64,000 nucleotides of DNA from Ovis canadensis (Eukaryota > Chordata > Mammalia > Artiodactyla > Bovidae): assembly GCF_042477335.2 (NCBI RefSeq), contig NC_091250.1, positions 60,891,384 to 60,955,383 on the forward strand, written 5' to 3'. The translations under genes and the position numbers were made by a program. The notes beneath the pieces are model-generated. The model searched no databases. It had not been told where the DNA came from and worked only from the letters and a program-made list of their open reading frames with translations. Positions 45,554-59,660 of this stretch are shown piece after piece (positions within the stretch are counted from its first letter, which is position 1; each line of letters begins with the position of its first letter).

Positions 45554-45857
45554 TCAAGAAGAATCCTGGCATGTGTCAAGATGTACAGTATCTAGTTTTA
45601 AAGCCATTTCTTCTATATCCACATCTTCAGTTTTGTCATTATTGTCAACTCCAGATACATCACTCTCTTTATTTTGTTCCTTTCTGACTGTCTTTAAACA
45701 CTTGTCAAGTCTCTTTATGAACAAGTCCACATCCTGTGTCTTCATTCCAATGGCTGACGCAGCATTGAGGTAAGCACAAGGGTAATTATTTGTATGTGAC
45801 ATAAAGCCTCTGAAAGTGTAGCCACTCACAGTCTGCATAGACCCAAGAGGAACAACC
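45554..45857 (-). CDS. SEPSECS: SEPSECS exon 11, coding part and stop
   Basis: This terminal coding segment follows acceptor CTTTCAG. Its first base completes the Arg codon begun in exon 10. It encodes [20 protein letters not shown]... through an acidic tail, and ends LDTCQDSS with TGA at 45556-45554. The first two thirds belong to the C-terminal domain of SepSecS. The tail (KESD...[16 protein letters not shown]) is charged and probably flexible. Relative to the human protein as I recall it, four residues (VSGV, 45658-45647) are inserted in the tail and one residue is missing near the end. The ATG-started reading frame that begins at 45880 runs through intron sequence; the true exon starts at 45857. 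Confidence 0.96.
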
Positions 45858-47329
<1,472 letters not shown>

Positions 47330-47359
47330 CTACTCAAGAAACAAATAATCATGAAGACG

Positions 47360-48000
47360 TTACTTTTTTTAATTGTGTTAATAAACATAAAGCATAAAAT
47401 TTACCATCTTACCCAGTTTTTAAGTATATGCTGCTGCTGCTGCTGCTGCTAAGTCGCTTCAGTTGTGTCCGACTCTGTGCGACCCCACAGACAGCAGCCC
47501 ATCAGGCTCCCCTGTCCCTGGGATTCTCCAGGCAAGAACACTGGAGTGGGTTGCCATTTCCTTCTCCAATGCATGAGAGTGAAAAGTGAAAGTGAAGTCG
47601 CTCAGTCATGCCCGACTCTTAGCGACCCCATGGACTGCAGCCTACCAGGCTCCTCCGTCCACGGGATTCTCCAGGCAAGAGTACTGGAGTGGGGTGCCAT
47701 TGCCTTCTCCGTATACTTCAGTAGTATTAAATACCTCAAACACTGTTATACAACCATCACACCATTCATCTCCATAACTCTTTTTCTCTTAAAAACTGAC
47801 ACTCTATACCCATTAAACTAATTCTCCATTCTCCCCGACCCTAGCAAGGGGCATTACACTTTCTATCGTGATTTTGAGTACTCTAAGTGCCGCACACAGG
47901 TGGAATCATATGGCATTTATCTTTTGCAACTGGCTTATTTCATGGAGATAGCACTTTTTATTCACTGTCTCATGGCACCATTTCACGTTAATGCACTTAA
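47360..48000 (+). repeat. Old L1 3' fragment split by Bov-A2
   Basis: AAAATTTACCATCTTACCCA..., then after the SINE TTATACAACCATCACACCAT, ACTCTATACCCATTAAACTA, GGTGGAATCATATGGCATTT. Confidence 0.65.
47430..47710 (-). mobile_element. Bov-A2 SINE (dimer)
   Basis: Antisense dimer beginning with (GCT)n at about 47431-47450, then two Bov-A units joined by an AAAAGTGAAAGTGAAG linker, ending TGCCTTCTCC. Located in SEPSECS intron 9, in the gene's sense orientation. Confidence 0.93.
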
Positions 48001-48149
48001 TAAATTATAGTAAGGATTTTCTTGCATATCAAAGAAAAATATTTTAAAACAAGCTAACATACTCAGAAAAGAATTTCCATACAACCCTTCCAAAGAGTGA
48101 ATATTCCAATTAAACTCATGTAACAATGACATGAATCGTATGACTTACC

Positions 48150-48290
48150 ATACTAGATACTTTACAATTATTATCTCAGCCACTTTTAACTTTGTATGTG
48201 AGGGATCATTATCTCTACTTATAGACAGGGAAAGGAAAGTTAGAGGCTACTACATGGCAGAACTGAAATTCAGATCACACCATATCACCT
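48150..48290 (-). repeat. MIR SINE remnant
   Basis: ATTATTATCTCAGCCACTTT..., ACTTATAGACAGGGAAAGGA, GGCAGAACTGAAATTCAGAT. Confidence 0.55.
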
Positions 48291-49017
48291 TCTATAACAT
48301 CTACCTAGATTTTAAACCAACAGAGAAGAGTGACTGGGGTGAGTTATTATCTATCAGTGGCCAAATGGTTTTCCAAGGAAGTTCATTCCTGGAAAAGGCT
48401 TCAACTACAAATTATTAATTTCCTTACTTTCCTCAGATATACATAAATATGAACCATACTATACTATATATATATTCACAAATTAAAAGAGGTAATGATG
48501 AAGCTTAAATGTTAGTGAAATACATAGAAGTCAACATCCATACTACCCCTTCAGTAGCTCCTGTACTACAATGACAATGTTAAATTATCATAAACACTGA
48601 TATCTCTAACATAGGCACACTAAGGAAAACTAACAATAATAGCATTAAAAATTATAAGAGCAACTTTAATATCCAATGTTATGGTGTTTTTTTTAACTGG
48701 TAGAAATTTTTAAATAGTTACATAGATTCATTATTATTGACCAAATTATTCTGGTAAGAAGCAAGAGATCAAAGTACTTTTTCCATATTTTCATTGTAAC
48801 ATAATACAGATTTGAATTCTTTCAGCACATAGGTTTTACCTTTGAAATACATTCAAGTATTTAAAAAGGCTAAATTTTTTAAATTTACAAATTAGTACTG
48901 TAATGAAATTAGAAACATCACTGTAACAAGGAAGAATCCATACTCTTTTGAGAAATATCAGCTTCCTACTGGAAATGGTTCAGAAGTACTAATGTTTTAA
49001 AATAGAAAAAAAATTAC

Positions 49018-49111
49018 CTAAAGATATGGGATTGTGAGGTGTATGCAACAGTTTTTCATTGTAGGCTTCTGACAGCTTCTTTAGTTGGCTGGACAAATAG
49101 GAAAACATTTC
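49018..49111 (-). CDS. SEPSECS: SEPSECS exon 9
   Basis: This 94-bp exon begins in phase 0 after a TTGCAG acceptor ([13 protein letters not shown]...) and ends with a single base of the next Ala codon before donor GTAATT. It encodes 31 residues ending [11 protein letters not shown]. The Lys/Leu-rich stretch looks helical and joins the PLP domain to the C-terminal domain. The donor is weaker than its neighbours (GTAATTTTT rather than GTAAGT), but the splice phase agrees with the exon 10 start. It lies within AT-rich intronic DNA with an L2 remnant upstream and a Bov-A2 copy downstream. Confidence 0.95.
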
Positions 49112-49359
49112 CTGCAACAACAAAATGTTACATTTACAGAAAATCAAATAAACACTCACTGCAACTTGCCAGATTGAGTAAAACAAATATGACTGGTGTA
49201 TAGTCTATGCTGTAAATTAACTCATCCATGAGCCCTAGGAACAATTCTTTCCTTTGCCACAATATAGTGAGATTCAGAGCTGCCAGAATGATCTGAAACC
49301 ATAGGATTTAAAGGCAAAGAACCGCAACATTTCCTGCTCAGGTGCTATCACATATCTAT

Positions 49360-50040
49360 CAGAAATCCATCCTCTTTTCAGAACCTCCAGGGCTACCACT
49401 CTAGTCCAAGCAGCCATCAACCTTTCCCCTGGATCACAGCAATAGATTCTAAATGACTTCTCTGCCTACTTTCCCGCCTTTCTACAATCTGTTCTTCAGA
49501 CTGAGGCCAGAGTGGTCTTTCAAAAATATAAATCAGATCATGTTCCTCCCAACTTCCTCCTGTAAGTATTTAAAAAAACAAAAAACAAAAACTCTTCATC
49601 TATAAGGCCCCGCATGATCTAGCCGAGCCAAAATGCCCAACTCAGCAACAACCATTCCCTCCACTTACTACATGCCAGCCACATCAGCCTCCTTTTCTGA
49701 TCCCTGGACACGTCATAACCTTTGCGCCTGCTCCTCCAGGACTAGGAAGGCTCTTCTCCCAGATCGTTCCATGAGTGGTCCCTTTTGTCACAATCTAAGG
49801 AGACCTTCCTTCATCTCTTCCCTGTTAAAGTAACTGTCGACCCTGCCTACCTCCAACTCCTAATCTCCCTCCAACACCACTGTCTATTTTGGTTCCTTCA
49901 CTATACTTACACAGTCTGAAGTTATCTCTTTTATGTGCTCAAATAAATATTGCCTATGACTACGCACTAGAATGGAAAAACTCCTTGAAAGCTGGGACTC
50001 CTTACCTTCTTCACCACTGTTTTCCCAACATCAAGAAAAA
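49360..50040 (+). repeat. L2 LINE 3' fragment
   Basis: AGCAATAGATTCTAAATGAC..., AGACTGAGGCCAGAGTGGTC, AAGGCCCCGCATGATCTAGC, and CCTTGAAAGCTGGGACTCCT. The order matches an L2 3' end. Confidence 0.65.
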
Positions 50041-51297
50041 TAAGCCAAGATTTTAGTATGTAAGTGAATTGGGAAGAGACAGTTTAAAAATTAATTTCCT
50101 TTAAATATTATAAACTTAAAATTAACAATTACCTTTTAACTCAATTAAAAAAATATAGCAGCTAACAACTAAAAACTGTACTCTTGATCCTACTCTGAAA
50201 AGTATATCTAGTAGTAAAAAATAAAAATACTTATTATTTTACGAGTACAAAATTTCATGTGCACAGGCACATTAGAGAATTTAATGAAGCTACAAATAAA
50301 TATTAAGTCGGCAACTGTTTGACCTAAAATTGTTTTTTCTTCTCCTAGTAAGGACTTTAAAAAGTGTTGAAATGAATATCTGCCCCAGTAAGTCTGCAGC
50401 TGAACAAACCCATTTGCAATGACCTCCTCCAGCCACAGTCAATACATATAAATTCTAATGATGTACTAAAGAGCCAAGGGCCAACAGAGTGCCTAAGTGG
50501 AGACAGGAGGAAATCGTACTTGAACTTCAAAGACCACGTAAGCGGCTTCAGTTTTCTCTAAGGTAAGGATTGGCGAGTCTGAGCCCACACTGCAACCCAG
50601 AGTAGCTTTTTCCTGTCTAAAGCACATAGCAGATGACTAACTCTGTCTTTTGTTAGGTAAGGATTAAAAGAAGAGGAAAATTCCTACCAGGTTTATGAAT
50701 TATGAATGAGTCTCCTTAAGACCACAAGCATTTTTATCCTTGTCAACACAGTATATTTTATATTCTGACCTAAAAAAACTTTAATAGTCATTCTTAAATT
50801 TTTAGAATCTTTTAATATCAATTCTCAGCATGCCAGAATTATGAAATCTTAGGTCACTAAAATATACTGATTCTTTTTATATTAAAAAAGTTAACACCCA
50901 CATTTGTCATACCAAATGAAGTTATAAGTAAACATACTGTTATATTTAATAAGTTTTTCTCTTCTGTCATTAAAAAAAAGTATATGGAAATTCTTTAGGA
51001 GACATATGTTATCACCATTTGCAGTAACAGAAAAGAGAGTAGGCATCTTTTCTTAGACATATAAAGATTTCCTGGCCCTTCCGTCTTAAACTAATATTCT
51101 GATGTTCACTTCACTAGGTGAAATTATAAGAAAATCAAATGAAATTTAAAAATCAAGAGTTTTTCCTACAACTGGAATAACTCATAATCTTTTAGTACCA
51201 TGCCAGTGTTAAAATGAAGAGCAAAATTCCTGGGTTTCATTTATGTATTTCCCTCTACTATAAAGTAACTAGGTCACTAACATAATGCTCAGTGTTG

Positions 51298-51419
51298 GGA
51301 ATTCCCCTGGAGGTCCAGTGGTTAGGACTTGGTGCTTTCACTCCCAATGGTCTGGGTTCAATCCCTGGCTGGGGAACTAAGATCCCACAGGCCAAAAACA
51401 TTAAAAATAAAATTTTGAA
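51298..51419 (+). mobile_element. CHR-type tRNA-Glu SINE
   Basis: GGAATTCCCCTGGAGGTCCA to GGGGAACTAAGATCCCACAG and an A-rich tail. Target duplication AATG(C/T)TCAGTGTTG lies at 51284-51297 and 51420-51433. Confidence 0.92.
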
Positions 51420-54319
51420 AATGTTCAGTGTTGTTTAAAAAAGAAAAAAGAAGAGTCATATATTTTAATTTAGATGTTAACTGCTGATTCTTCATAATAT
51501 TATATACTAAAGTCTGAATGGGCATCTAATTCTCTCTTACTCTCAAATTCATTAACCTCCCATAAGCAGAAACAAACCTGAGAGCCAGGAAATGCCTTTT
51601 ACAGACTCCCACATTCTCCCCTCTAACACTAATAACAAAAAACTTATTTCAATTGCGAGGGCCAAATTTAAAATATTATTCTCTCTAGTATGACTGCCAC
51701 AGTAACCACCAATGTGGTCACACTTGTAGAATAAAAGGTACCTGAAAAGAGTAGTTAGTTTCTCCTTAATTTGTACTTAGCTATTTCTTTAAAAAAAGAG
51801 AGAGGAAATGGTTCCTTAATAACACCCTTAGAGGGTACTTTTAAATTCACTAATGCATACATGACTATTAAAAAACAGATTTTTCCAGTGTTCAATTTCT
51901 AATATCTTAACAAATTAATTCTAACCAGTTCTATCAATCACTTGCTAATACCACTAGAATGGTAGCTAATATTAGAATAAAAATCTTCAGACTAAAAGTG
52001 TAATGCTAAAGTAAATAAATCACATATCACTAGTATGGGAGTAATTAAAAAAGAATATATTTGTGACTCAAGTTCACATCCATCTGCAAATGTTTTTAGT
52101 ATCTCTAGTCTGTATAAAGGTTTATGACAAGCAAAGCAGCTTAAAATATCTTAAAGCACAATGTACTGAGTCCTATAGTATTTCACATATTAGGGTCCTA
52201 AATGCTCTATTAATATCACTACACTTTAAAAATATCATTTAAGAGACTGTACGACTATTTCCTACACTAATACTTAGCTAAGCAGTTTTTTATCTGATAT
52301 ATTAAAGGTATTTCAAAACCTGCACTATTTTTTTCCTACAGTTAAATCTATAACTGACATTTATTACAAAATACTCCTGTAAAAGGAGAAATTTATAAGC
52401 ACTCCAAACAAATGTATATAGAAAGATCTTACTTAAAAGAAATGAAATATTATTGATTTTCTATGTCTTTTGTGCTGTATTTAACTTAATTTTAAAAGAT
52501 TCTTCACCAGAGATAAGCTGAACCGTACACCTGAATGCTAATGTCAGCTACATTTCTAGAATAAAAATACAGGACTTTACACCATAACTCAAGATGTTAA
52601 TGGAAGAGAAGCTGAATTACAATAGGCATTATCTTTCATATAGCCTTTTGCAAACTGATTTGCAGTTGTGAAGCCCAACATCTAGCTTATCTGTTCCCAC
52701 AAACCAAGATGTACATAATTCACTGAATTTTAAAGAAAAGGGTCTTAGGTAACCACGTCTTTTGAAATAACTGTTTCATGTTACAAGATGAAAGAGAACT
52801 TCACATATCATTACAATAAGCCCCGTAAGGTGGGTAATAAATCAAAAAGGAAACATAACAAGTAGTCTGGTATTTCAATGATAACATGTAAGGATGGACA
52901 GACAATGGACTGGAGGTACATATCCACTCACACAGATGTTCCTAAGTGAAGACAAACACACTCAATGTGGGATGCTGCTATCTATGACTATGACCAGGCC
53001 ACAGCGTCCAGACACACTCCATGCAGCACAGGCTAAAGCTTTCGAACTTTTCTACTGATGCTTCATATCCAGGCCTAAAATCTGACACTTTCATTGGGAT
53101 TCAACTACTCTACCTTTAGGGCTACAAAGTTTGTTTGAGTTGTTTGTCTAACGCTCTCCAAGTTTCAGCAAACAAATTCCAGTCACGGAAGCAGCCATTT
53201 TGTCATTCCTTTTCTGTAGATATTCTCTTCTCCAAATCAGCAGATATTTGCAACAATGAACGATTACCTGCCTGTCCTGTTCAGCAGAGTGCTCTTCTAA
53301 AAAGTAAGGCTAAGCAGAATAATGGTCTTCTCTGGAACCAAATCTGAAGCAGGGTTGAACATCTAAGACTGATCATTCTTTTGCATAGAGCAACTCAAAG
53401 AAATAGTTTCTGCAGTTTTCATCCCTTTTCTTAAAGGCCTCTTCAGTGAAACTTCCTGGTCACTTCTCTCAGTGAAACAGACATGTTGATCAGGAAGGGG
53501 CTAAGGGCAAAGAGGTTCAATTCACACACACACAGTTCCACTCTCTTAGATCCTTTCACTCTTCAAAAAAGAAGGCTTGAGAAGGAACCGCTTCAAGCTG
53601 AGTTCTTGTCTGCTTTTACTGTGAAAAAGATAAAGCCTTTTTGGAAGAGATATAGCTAGATGAAATAACCTCTAAAAATATCATTGTGGTGAATAAGGGC
53701 ACAGAATTTAAAAAAATCCTAAGTTTTCTTTTAACACTCCTTTTTTAGTACGCAATAACACCAATAATATAAAAAGGAGCTCTCAGTGATGGTATAAAAA
53801 TAGCTCTGGCTGGAGCAAAATAGCTATGCCTCAGCTTCTCCAGAGCTGAACCAATAAACTATCACGATTAAATTTTCACAGTTCAAAAGCAAGTCCACTT
53901 AAACAAAAGAGGGCTTTACTTCTGCAACAAATCCAATAAAAAAACAATATTTATGCTACATATATGCAATTATGGTTTATGGAGGACATCCACATTTTTC
54001 AAGAAAAAGACTTTCCTGTTGAATGAAGTTGTTAAAAAGCAAACTTTTATTCTCTTACAATGATAAGAGTTCTCAAATGAGCATTTTTATACTCTGAAGA
54101 TTACTACTATAGATAGTCTCTGTTCTAAGTAAATTCAATACAAAGAATTTTAAATAAAATCAATGAATACATTAGAGCCTTTGGGATTTTACACACCTCC
54201 ATTAAATAAGAAAAGGGGTCATGAGATTACTATTTTTATGGTTCAGATGCCTTGCACAGAGCAGGCAAACACTTCCACAACAGTTGATGGGTGACTGGAA
54301 GCAGGTGGGAAGAGTGGGA

Positions 54320-54580
54320 AGACAGAAAGCGCAGAGGCTTCAGTATCACACAGACTTGGCTTTCAACAGCAGTTCTGGCACTTACATGTGATTCTGGGTA
54401 AGTATGTAACTTCTCCTAACCTCAATTTCATCTGTAAAATGGGGATAATATCTACCTCATAAACTTTCTCTGAGTACCACAGGCACTGCATGAAATAATG
54501 AATACAATGAACCTAGCAGAGTCCTAGACATACAGCAGACATTCGTAAAAATATTAGTTTCCCACCCACCTACTCTTCTC
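54320..54580 (+). repeat. MIR SINE, near full length
   Basis: CAGTTCTGGCACTTACATGT..., CCTCAATTTCATCTGTAAAA, TGGGGATAATATCTACCTCA, GCATGAAATAATGAATACAA, CCTAGCAGAGTCCTAGACAT. Confidence 0.8.
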
Positions 54581-54633
54581 TTAGCCTAACAGTTTTCAGA
54601 CTAAAATAATTAACATTAGCTAGCAGGACTCAT

Positions 54634-54778
54634 CGGAGAAGGCAATGGCAACCCACTCCAGTTTTCTTGCCTGGCAAATCCCATGGACAGAGGAGCCTGG
54701 TGGGCTGCTGTCTCTGGGGTTGCGCAGAGTCGGACACGACTGAAGCGACTCAGCAGCAGTAGCAGCAGTAGCAGCAGC
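54634..54778 (+). mobile_element. Bov-A2 SINE (monomer-length)
   Basis: CGGAGAAGGCAATGGCAACC to GACACGACTGAAGCGACTCA, ending in a CAG-rich tail. A 12-base target duplication AGCAGGACTCAT lies at 54622-54633 and 54779-54790. Confidence 0.93.
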
Positions 54779-55686
54779 AGCAGGACTCATACAGACACAC
54801 ACTAATATATTGAAGCCGTAATCCTGTTCTTTTCCTGTCCCTGTTCCTTCCACTCTACGTTATCTAAATAAAGAAAAATAACAAAGTTCTGGATGCTACA
54901 AAGCGAGGGATCTCTTGACACCTAAAGTGGACTATTTCCCCACAAAATATTTACCCAGTGGTTAATAAAGGACAAAGTCCCAGTGAAATCAGAGCCGGGC
55001 TGCCTACTGGATCCATTTACCAGCTGAGCTACACATTCCTGCAAGTCAGTCTCAAAGCAGGTGGACTTTCACTCATGTTAAGCAAAACGTACATGTGCAT
55101 GGGACTTTGGTATCATCCAAAAGTAACTTAAAATTTTAAAGTCAAACTCTAAATGTCAAAAGTAAGAAGCATGGCATAAAAGAAATTCCTAGACTGCATA
55201 AAGATGCCAGAACATCCCTAAGATCAACAATTTCAAAATTCTTAGGGGTAAGAAAAGTCCTTTTGGAAGAAGAGTATCTGCTAGGAGGAAGCCCTGTTCA
55301 CGCACAGTAAATGCTACATACAACAGGTAATCACCATTTTAAGTCATTCCTTTTTCACGAGTTTTCAACTATATCCCTATAGAGAAATGTCTCTATAAGA
55401 ATATCTAAGTCATATGAGATGTCAGCACTAACGTGTTATTTGTTTTCTGCCTAATTTTATAGAAAGATACTTATTCTGTGTAAAATAAGACTGAAGAGTG
55501 GACTTATGTGTTCCCAAATGTCCTTTCACTTTTCACTTTCATAAACACTACAACACTATGACATTGCAGGTTTCTGTTCCAAGCTTCCATTATACATACA
55601 AATGATTTGTGGGCCCCAAAACAATGGATTTTAAGCTTGGGTGTGCATCAGATTTATCAGGGAAGTCTGTTAAAAATCCAGTGACT

Positions 55687-55742
55687 AGGGACTTCCCTGG
55701 TGGTCCAGTGGTTAAGATCCTGCACTTACACTGCAGGGGAAA
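55687..55742 (+). mobile_element. CHR-type SINE, 5' part only
   Basis: AGGGACTTCCCTGGTGGTCC to CACTGCAGGGGAAA, then it stops abruptly. Confidence 0.75.
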
Positions 55743-55809
55743 TCTACATACCATATAAATAATTACAAGTCTGATGAGAGTTAGAACAAGCAATATTTCT
55801 CTATTGAAA

Positions 55810-55977
55810 ATCCTATAATGGCTATTTTACTCAGAATACAAGGCAAAGACCTTACATGGCCTAGAAGCATACGTGACCAGCACCGTCCCCATTACCATCC
55901 TGCCCTCAACTCTCACAACTCTCCTTAATCTCTTTGCCCTAACCACACTGCCCTCTTCTCTGCTTCTCAAATGCACT
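55810..55977 (+). repeat. L2 LINE fragment, left part
   Basis: ATACAAGGCAAAGACCTTAC..., CTCTCACAACTCTCCTTAAT resemble L2. The BovB at 55978 interrupts it; the rest resumes near 58113. Confidence 0.55.
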
Positions 55978-58112
55978 GTTCAGTTCAGTCACTCAGTCGT
56001 GTCCGACTCTTTGCATCCTCCTGGACTGCAGCATGCCAGGCCTCCCTGTCCATCACCAACTTCCAGAGTTTACTCAAACTCATGTCCATTGAGTTGGTGA
56101 TGCCATCCAACCATCTCATTCTCTGTCGTCCCCTTCTCCTTCTGCCTTCAATCTTTCCCAGCATCAGGGTCTTTTCAAATGAGTCAGTTCTTCACATCAG
56201 GTGGCCACAGTATGGGAGTTTCACCTTCAACATCAGTCCTTCCAATGACTATTCAGGATGGATCTCCTTTACAATGGATCTCCTTGCAGTCCAAGGGACT
56301 CTCAAGAGTCTTCTCCAACACCACAGTTCAAAAGCATCAGTTCTCTGACTCACAGCCTTCTTATGGCCCAACTCTCACATCCATACATGACTACTGGAAA
56401 AACCATAGCTTTGACTACACGGACCTTTGTTGGCAAAGTAATATCTCTGCTTTTTAAAATGCTGTCTAGGCTGGTCATAACTTTTCTTCCAACGAGCAAG
56501 CACTGTTTAATTTCATGTCTGCAATCACCATCTGCAGTGATTTTGGAGCCCCCCAAATAAAATCTGACACTATTTCCACTGTTTCCCCATCTATTTGCCA
56601 TGAAGTGATGGGACCGGATGCCATGATCTTAGTTTTCTGAACGTTGAGCTTTAAGTCAACTTTTTCACTCTCCTCTTTTACTTTCATCAAGAGGCTCTTC
56701 AGTTCTTCACTTTCTGCCATAAGGGTGCTGCCATCTGCGTATATGAGGTTATTGATATTTCTCCCGGCAATCTTGACTCCAGCTTGTGCTTCATCCAGCC
56801 CAGCATTTCTCATGATGTACTCTGCCTATAAATTAAACAAGCAGGGTGACAATATACACCCTTGACATACTCCTTTTCCTATTTGGAACCAGTCTGTTGG
56901 TCCATGTCCAGTTCTAACTGTTGCTTCCTGACCTGCCTATAGGTTTCTCAAGAGGCAGGTCAGGTGGTCTGATATTGCCATCTCTTGAAGAATTTTCTAC
57001 AGTTTATTGTGATCCACACAGTCAAAGGCTTTGGCATAGACAATAAAGCAGAAATAGATGTTTTTCTGGAACTCTCCTACTTTTCCAATGATCCAGTGGA
57101 TGTTGGCAATTTGGTCTCTGGTTCCTCTGCCTTTCCTAAAACCGGCTTGAACATCTGGAAGTTCACAGTTCTCGTACTGTTGAAGCCTGGCTTGGAGAAT
57201 TTTGAGCATTTCTTTACTAGCATGTGAGATGAGTGCAACTGTGCAGTAGTTTGAGCATTCTTTGGCATTGCCTTTCTTTGGGATTGGAATGGAAATGGAC
57301 CTTTTTCATTCCTGGGGCCATTTCTGAGTTTTCCAAATTTACTGGCATATTGAGTGTAGCACTTTCACAGCATTATCTTTTAGGACTGAAACAGGTCAAC
57401 TGGAATTCCATCACCTCCACTAGCTTTGTTCGTAGTGATGCTTCCTAAGACCCATTTGACTTCACATTCCAGGATGTCTGGCTCTAGGTGAGTGATCACA
57501 CCATCATGATTACCTGGGTCATGAAGATCTTTTTTGTATAGTTCTTCTGTGTATTATTGCTACCTCTTCTTAATATCTTCTGCTTCTTTTAGCCCATACT
57601 ATTTCTGTCCTTTATTGAGCCCATCTTTGGGTGAAATGCTCCTTTGTTATCTTGAATTTTCTTGAAGAGATCTCTAGTCTTTTGCATTTTATTGTTTCCC
57701 TCTATTTCTTTGCACTGATCGCTAAGGAAAGCTTTCTTATCTCTCCTTGCTATTCTTTGGAACTCTGCATTCAAATGAGTATATCTTTGCTTTTTTCCTG
57801 TGCCTTTCACTTCTCTTCTTTTCACAGCTATTTGTAAGGCCTCCTCAGAGAGCCATTTTGCTTTCTTGCATTTCTATTTCTTGGGGATGGTCTTGAACAC
57901 TGTCTCCTGTACAATGTCACGAACCTCTGTCCATAGTTCATCAGGCACTCTATCAGATTTAGTCCCTTAAATCTGTCTCTCGCTTCCACTGTATAATCAT
58001 AAGGGATTTGATTTAGGTTATACCTGAATGGTCTAATGGTTTTCCCTACTTTCTTCAATTTAAGTCTGAATTTGGCAACAAGGAGCTCATGACCTGAGCC
58101 ACAGTCAGCTCC
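55978..58112 (-). mobile_element. BovB (RTE LINE), 2.1 kb, 5'-truncated
   Basis: The longest uninterrupted BovB here. On the minus strand it runs from endonuclease-region sequence near 58110, through the reverse transcriptase, to the 3' end at 55978. The RT motif reads YADG (56741-56730), so the second catalytic aspartate is lost. Frameshifts split the ORF into fragments of 70-112 codons. It lies in SEPSECS intron 8 in the same transcriptional sense. Confidence 0.93.
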
Positions 58113-58505
58113 CAGTCTTCTGCCCTAATTTCAGGTACTGGTTTTTTGCCTGAAATACTCTTCTCCATCATACACTTCAGGGAGTATACTCCCTCAAACT
58201 TCTTCCAGTCAACTCAGAAGTCAGGTCCTCAAGGGCCTGCACTAACCACTGTATTTTAAAAATCAGTTCTCACCATCTCCCCTGTCACATCAACCCTAAC
58301 CCCGTTTATTTTACTCTGTTCTTTTCCACAGTGCTTTCACCTGTATAATTTATGTATTAAACAAACTTTATAATTTATATTTTATTTATTGCTGGTATCC
58401 TTCATACAAAACGTAAGCTCCACAAGAGCAGGTATCTTTTGTCTATCTTATTGGTTACTATATCAATATTATAGGCTTGACACATAATATATGCTCAACA
58501 GATAC
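58113..58505 (+). repeat. L2 LINE fragment, right part
   Basis: Resumes with GCCTGAAATACTCTTCTCCA..., AAGTCAGGTCCTCAAGGGCC, ATAATATATGCTCAACAGAT, the L2 3' end order. Confidence 0.6.
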
Positions 58506-58631
58506 TTAGTAAATTACTCAGTGAAACTTATCCTACAATCAAAGTTCTCCACTATTTATTTCTATTTCATAGAAACACTGGTCCATACTTTAGACCATGC
58601 TATTTTAAATGAGCCTGTCACTGTTCAGATT

Positions 58632-58645
58632 GGGGGGGGGGGGGG
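58632..58645 (+). repeat. Poly-G run, 14 bases
   Basis: 14 consecutive G residues, unusual in AT-rich intron sequence. The exact length may be unreliable in assembly. Confidence 0.9.
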
Positions 58646-59149
58646 TAGGTCAAGACGGCTTAACAGGGGTGGAAATGGATATGAGACACCATGAAATTGA
58701 AGAGATCATCTTAAAATTTTCAAACTTAAAAAATGCTTGATATAAATTACCCGTATGACTTGTGCTGGATTACTAAATTACAGGCCAATTCCCATGACTA
58801 TAATACCCAAGGCCCAGAAAGCAGCTATTTCATTTTAAGAAATATTCTATAATTTTCAGAACTAGAAGTGGCCTGAGATGCCAGTTGTTTCTTTCACAAA
58901 TAAGGGAATAAAATTTGTGAGTTCAAGTACCTTTACCATAGTGAAACAAGTAGAGATAGGAGAGCCGAGACCCACTGGTGTCTGATACAACTAAACTTTA
59001 ACATAAACAGGTGATGGTTTTCCTCAGTCAACAGTCTCCATCTGTCCTATGGGGACAGAGCCTTGAAACATTCTGCTGAGGTTTTCTCTCTGTACAACAA
59101 GATGATTATTTCTTGGAGTTCATTAAACTGGAGTTTTAGTCTAATCATC

Positions 59150-59660
59150 TAGAATTTCTTTTCAGGTCTATTGAGGCATAATTTACACATAGTAAAATTT
59201 CAGGTGTCCACTTCTGTGAATTTTGACAAACATACAGTCATGGAACTACTGCCACTATCAAGATACAAAACATTTCACTACCATTAATAGTCCCCTCCCC
59301 AACCCAGGCCTCTAGCATCCACTGATCTCTTTTCTGTCCTGACATCTTTTTGCCTTTTACAAAAAAGATGACATGTAAGTAAAACCATACAATATGTACC
59401 CTTTCAAGTCTGGCTTATTTCATTTAGCATAATGCATTTGAGAGTTATTATGCTGTTGCATATATCAGTAGTTGGTTCCTTTTTACTGCAGAGTATGTAT
59501 GTACCAGTTTGTTTATACCCCAGATGATGGACATTTGAGCTGTTTCCCGGTTTTGGCAATTATGAATAAAATCACCATGAGCATTCACATATAAGTTTTT
59601 GTACACATACAAATTTTCATTTCTCTTGACTAAATAGATAAGAGTGGGACACTAGTTTTT
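59150..59660 (+). repeat. Old L1 3' fragment
   Basis: TTGAGGCATAATTTACACAT..., GTCTGGCTTATTTCATTTAG, GACATTTGAGCTGTTTCCCG, ATTATGAATAAAATCACCAT. Confidence 0.7.

Noticed and set aside
53135..53347. Possible small gene in SEPSECS intron 8
   Set aside because: A 70-codon frame with no domain, similarity or expression signal; expected by chance.
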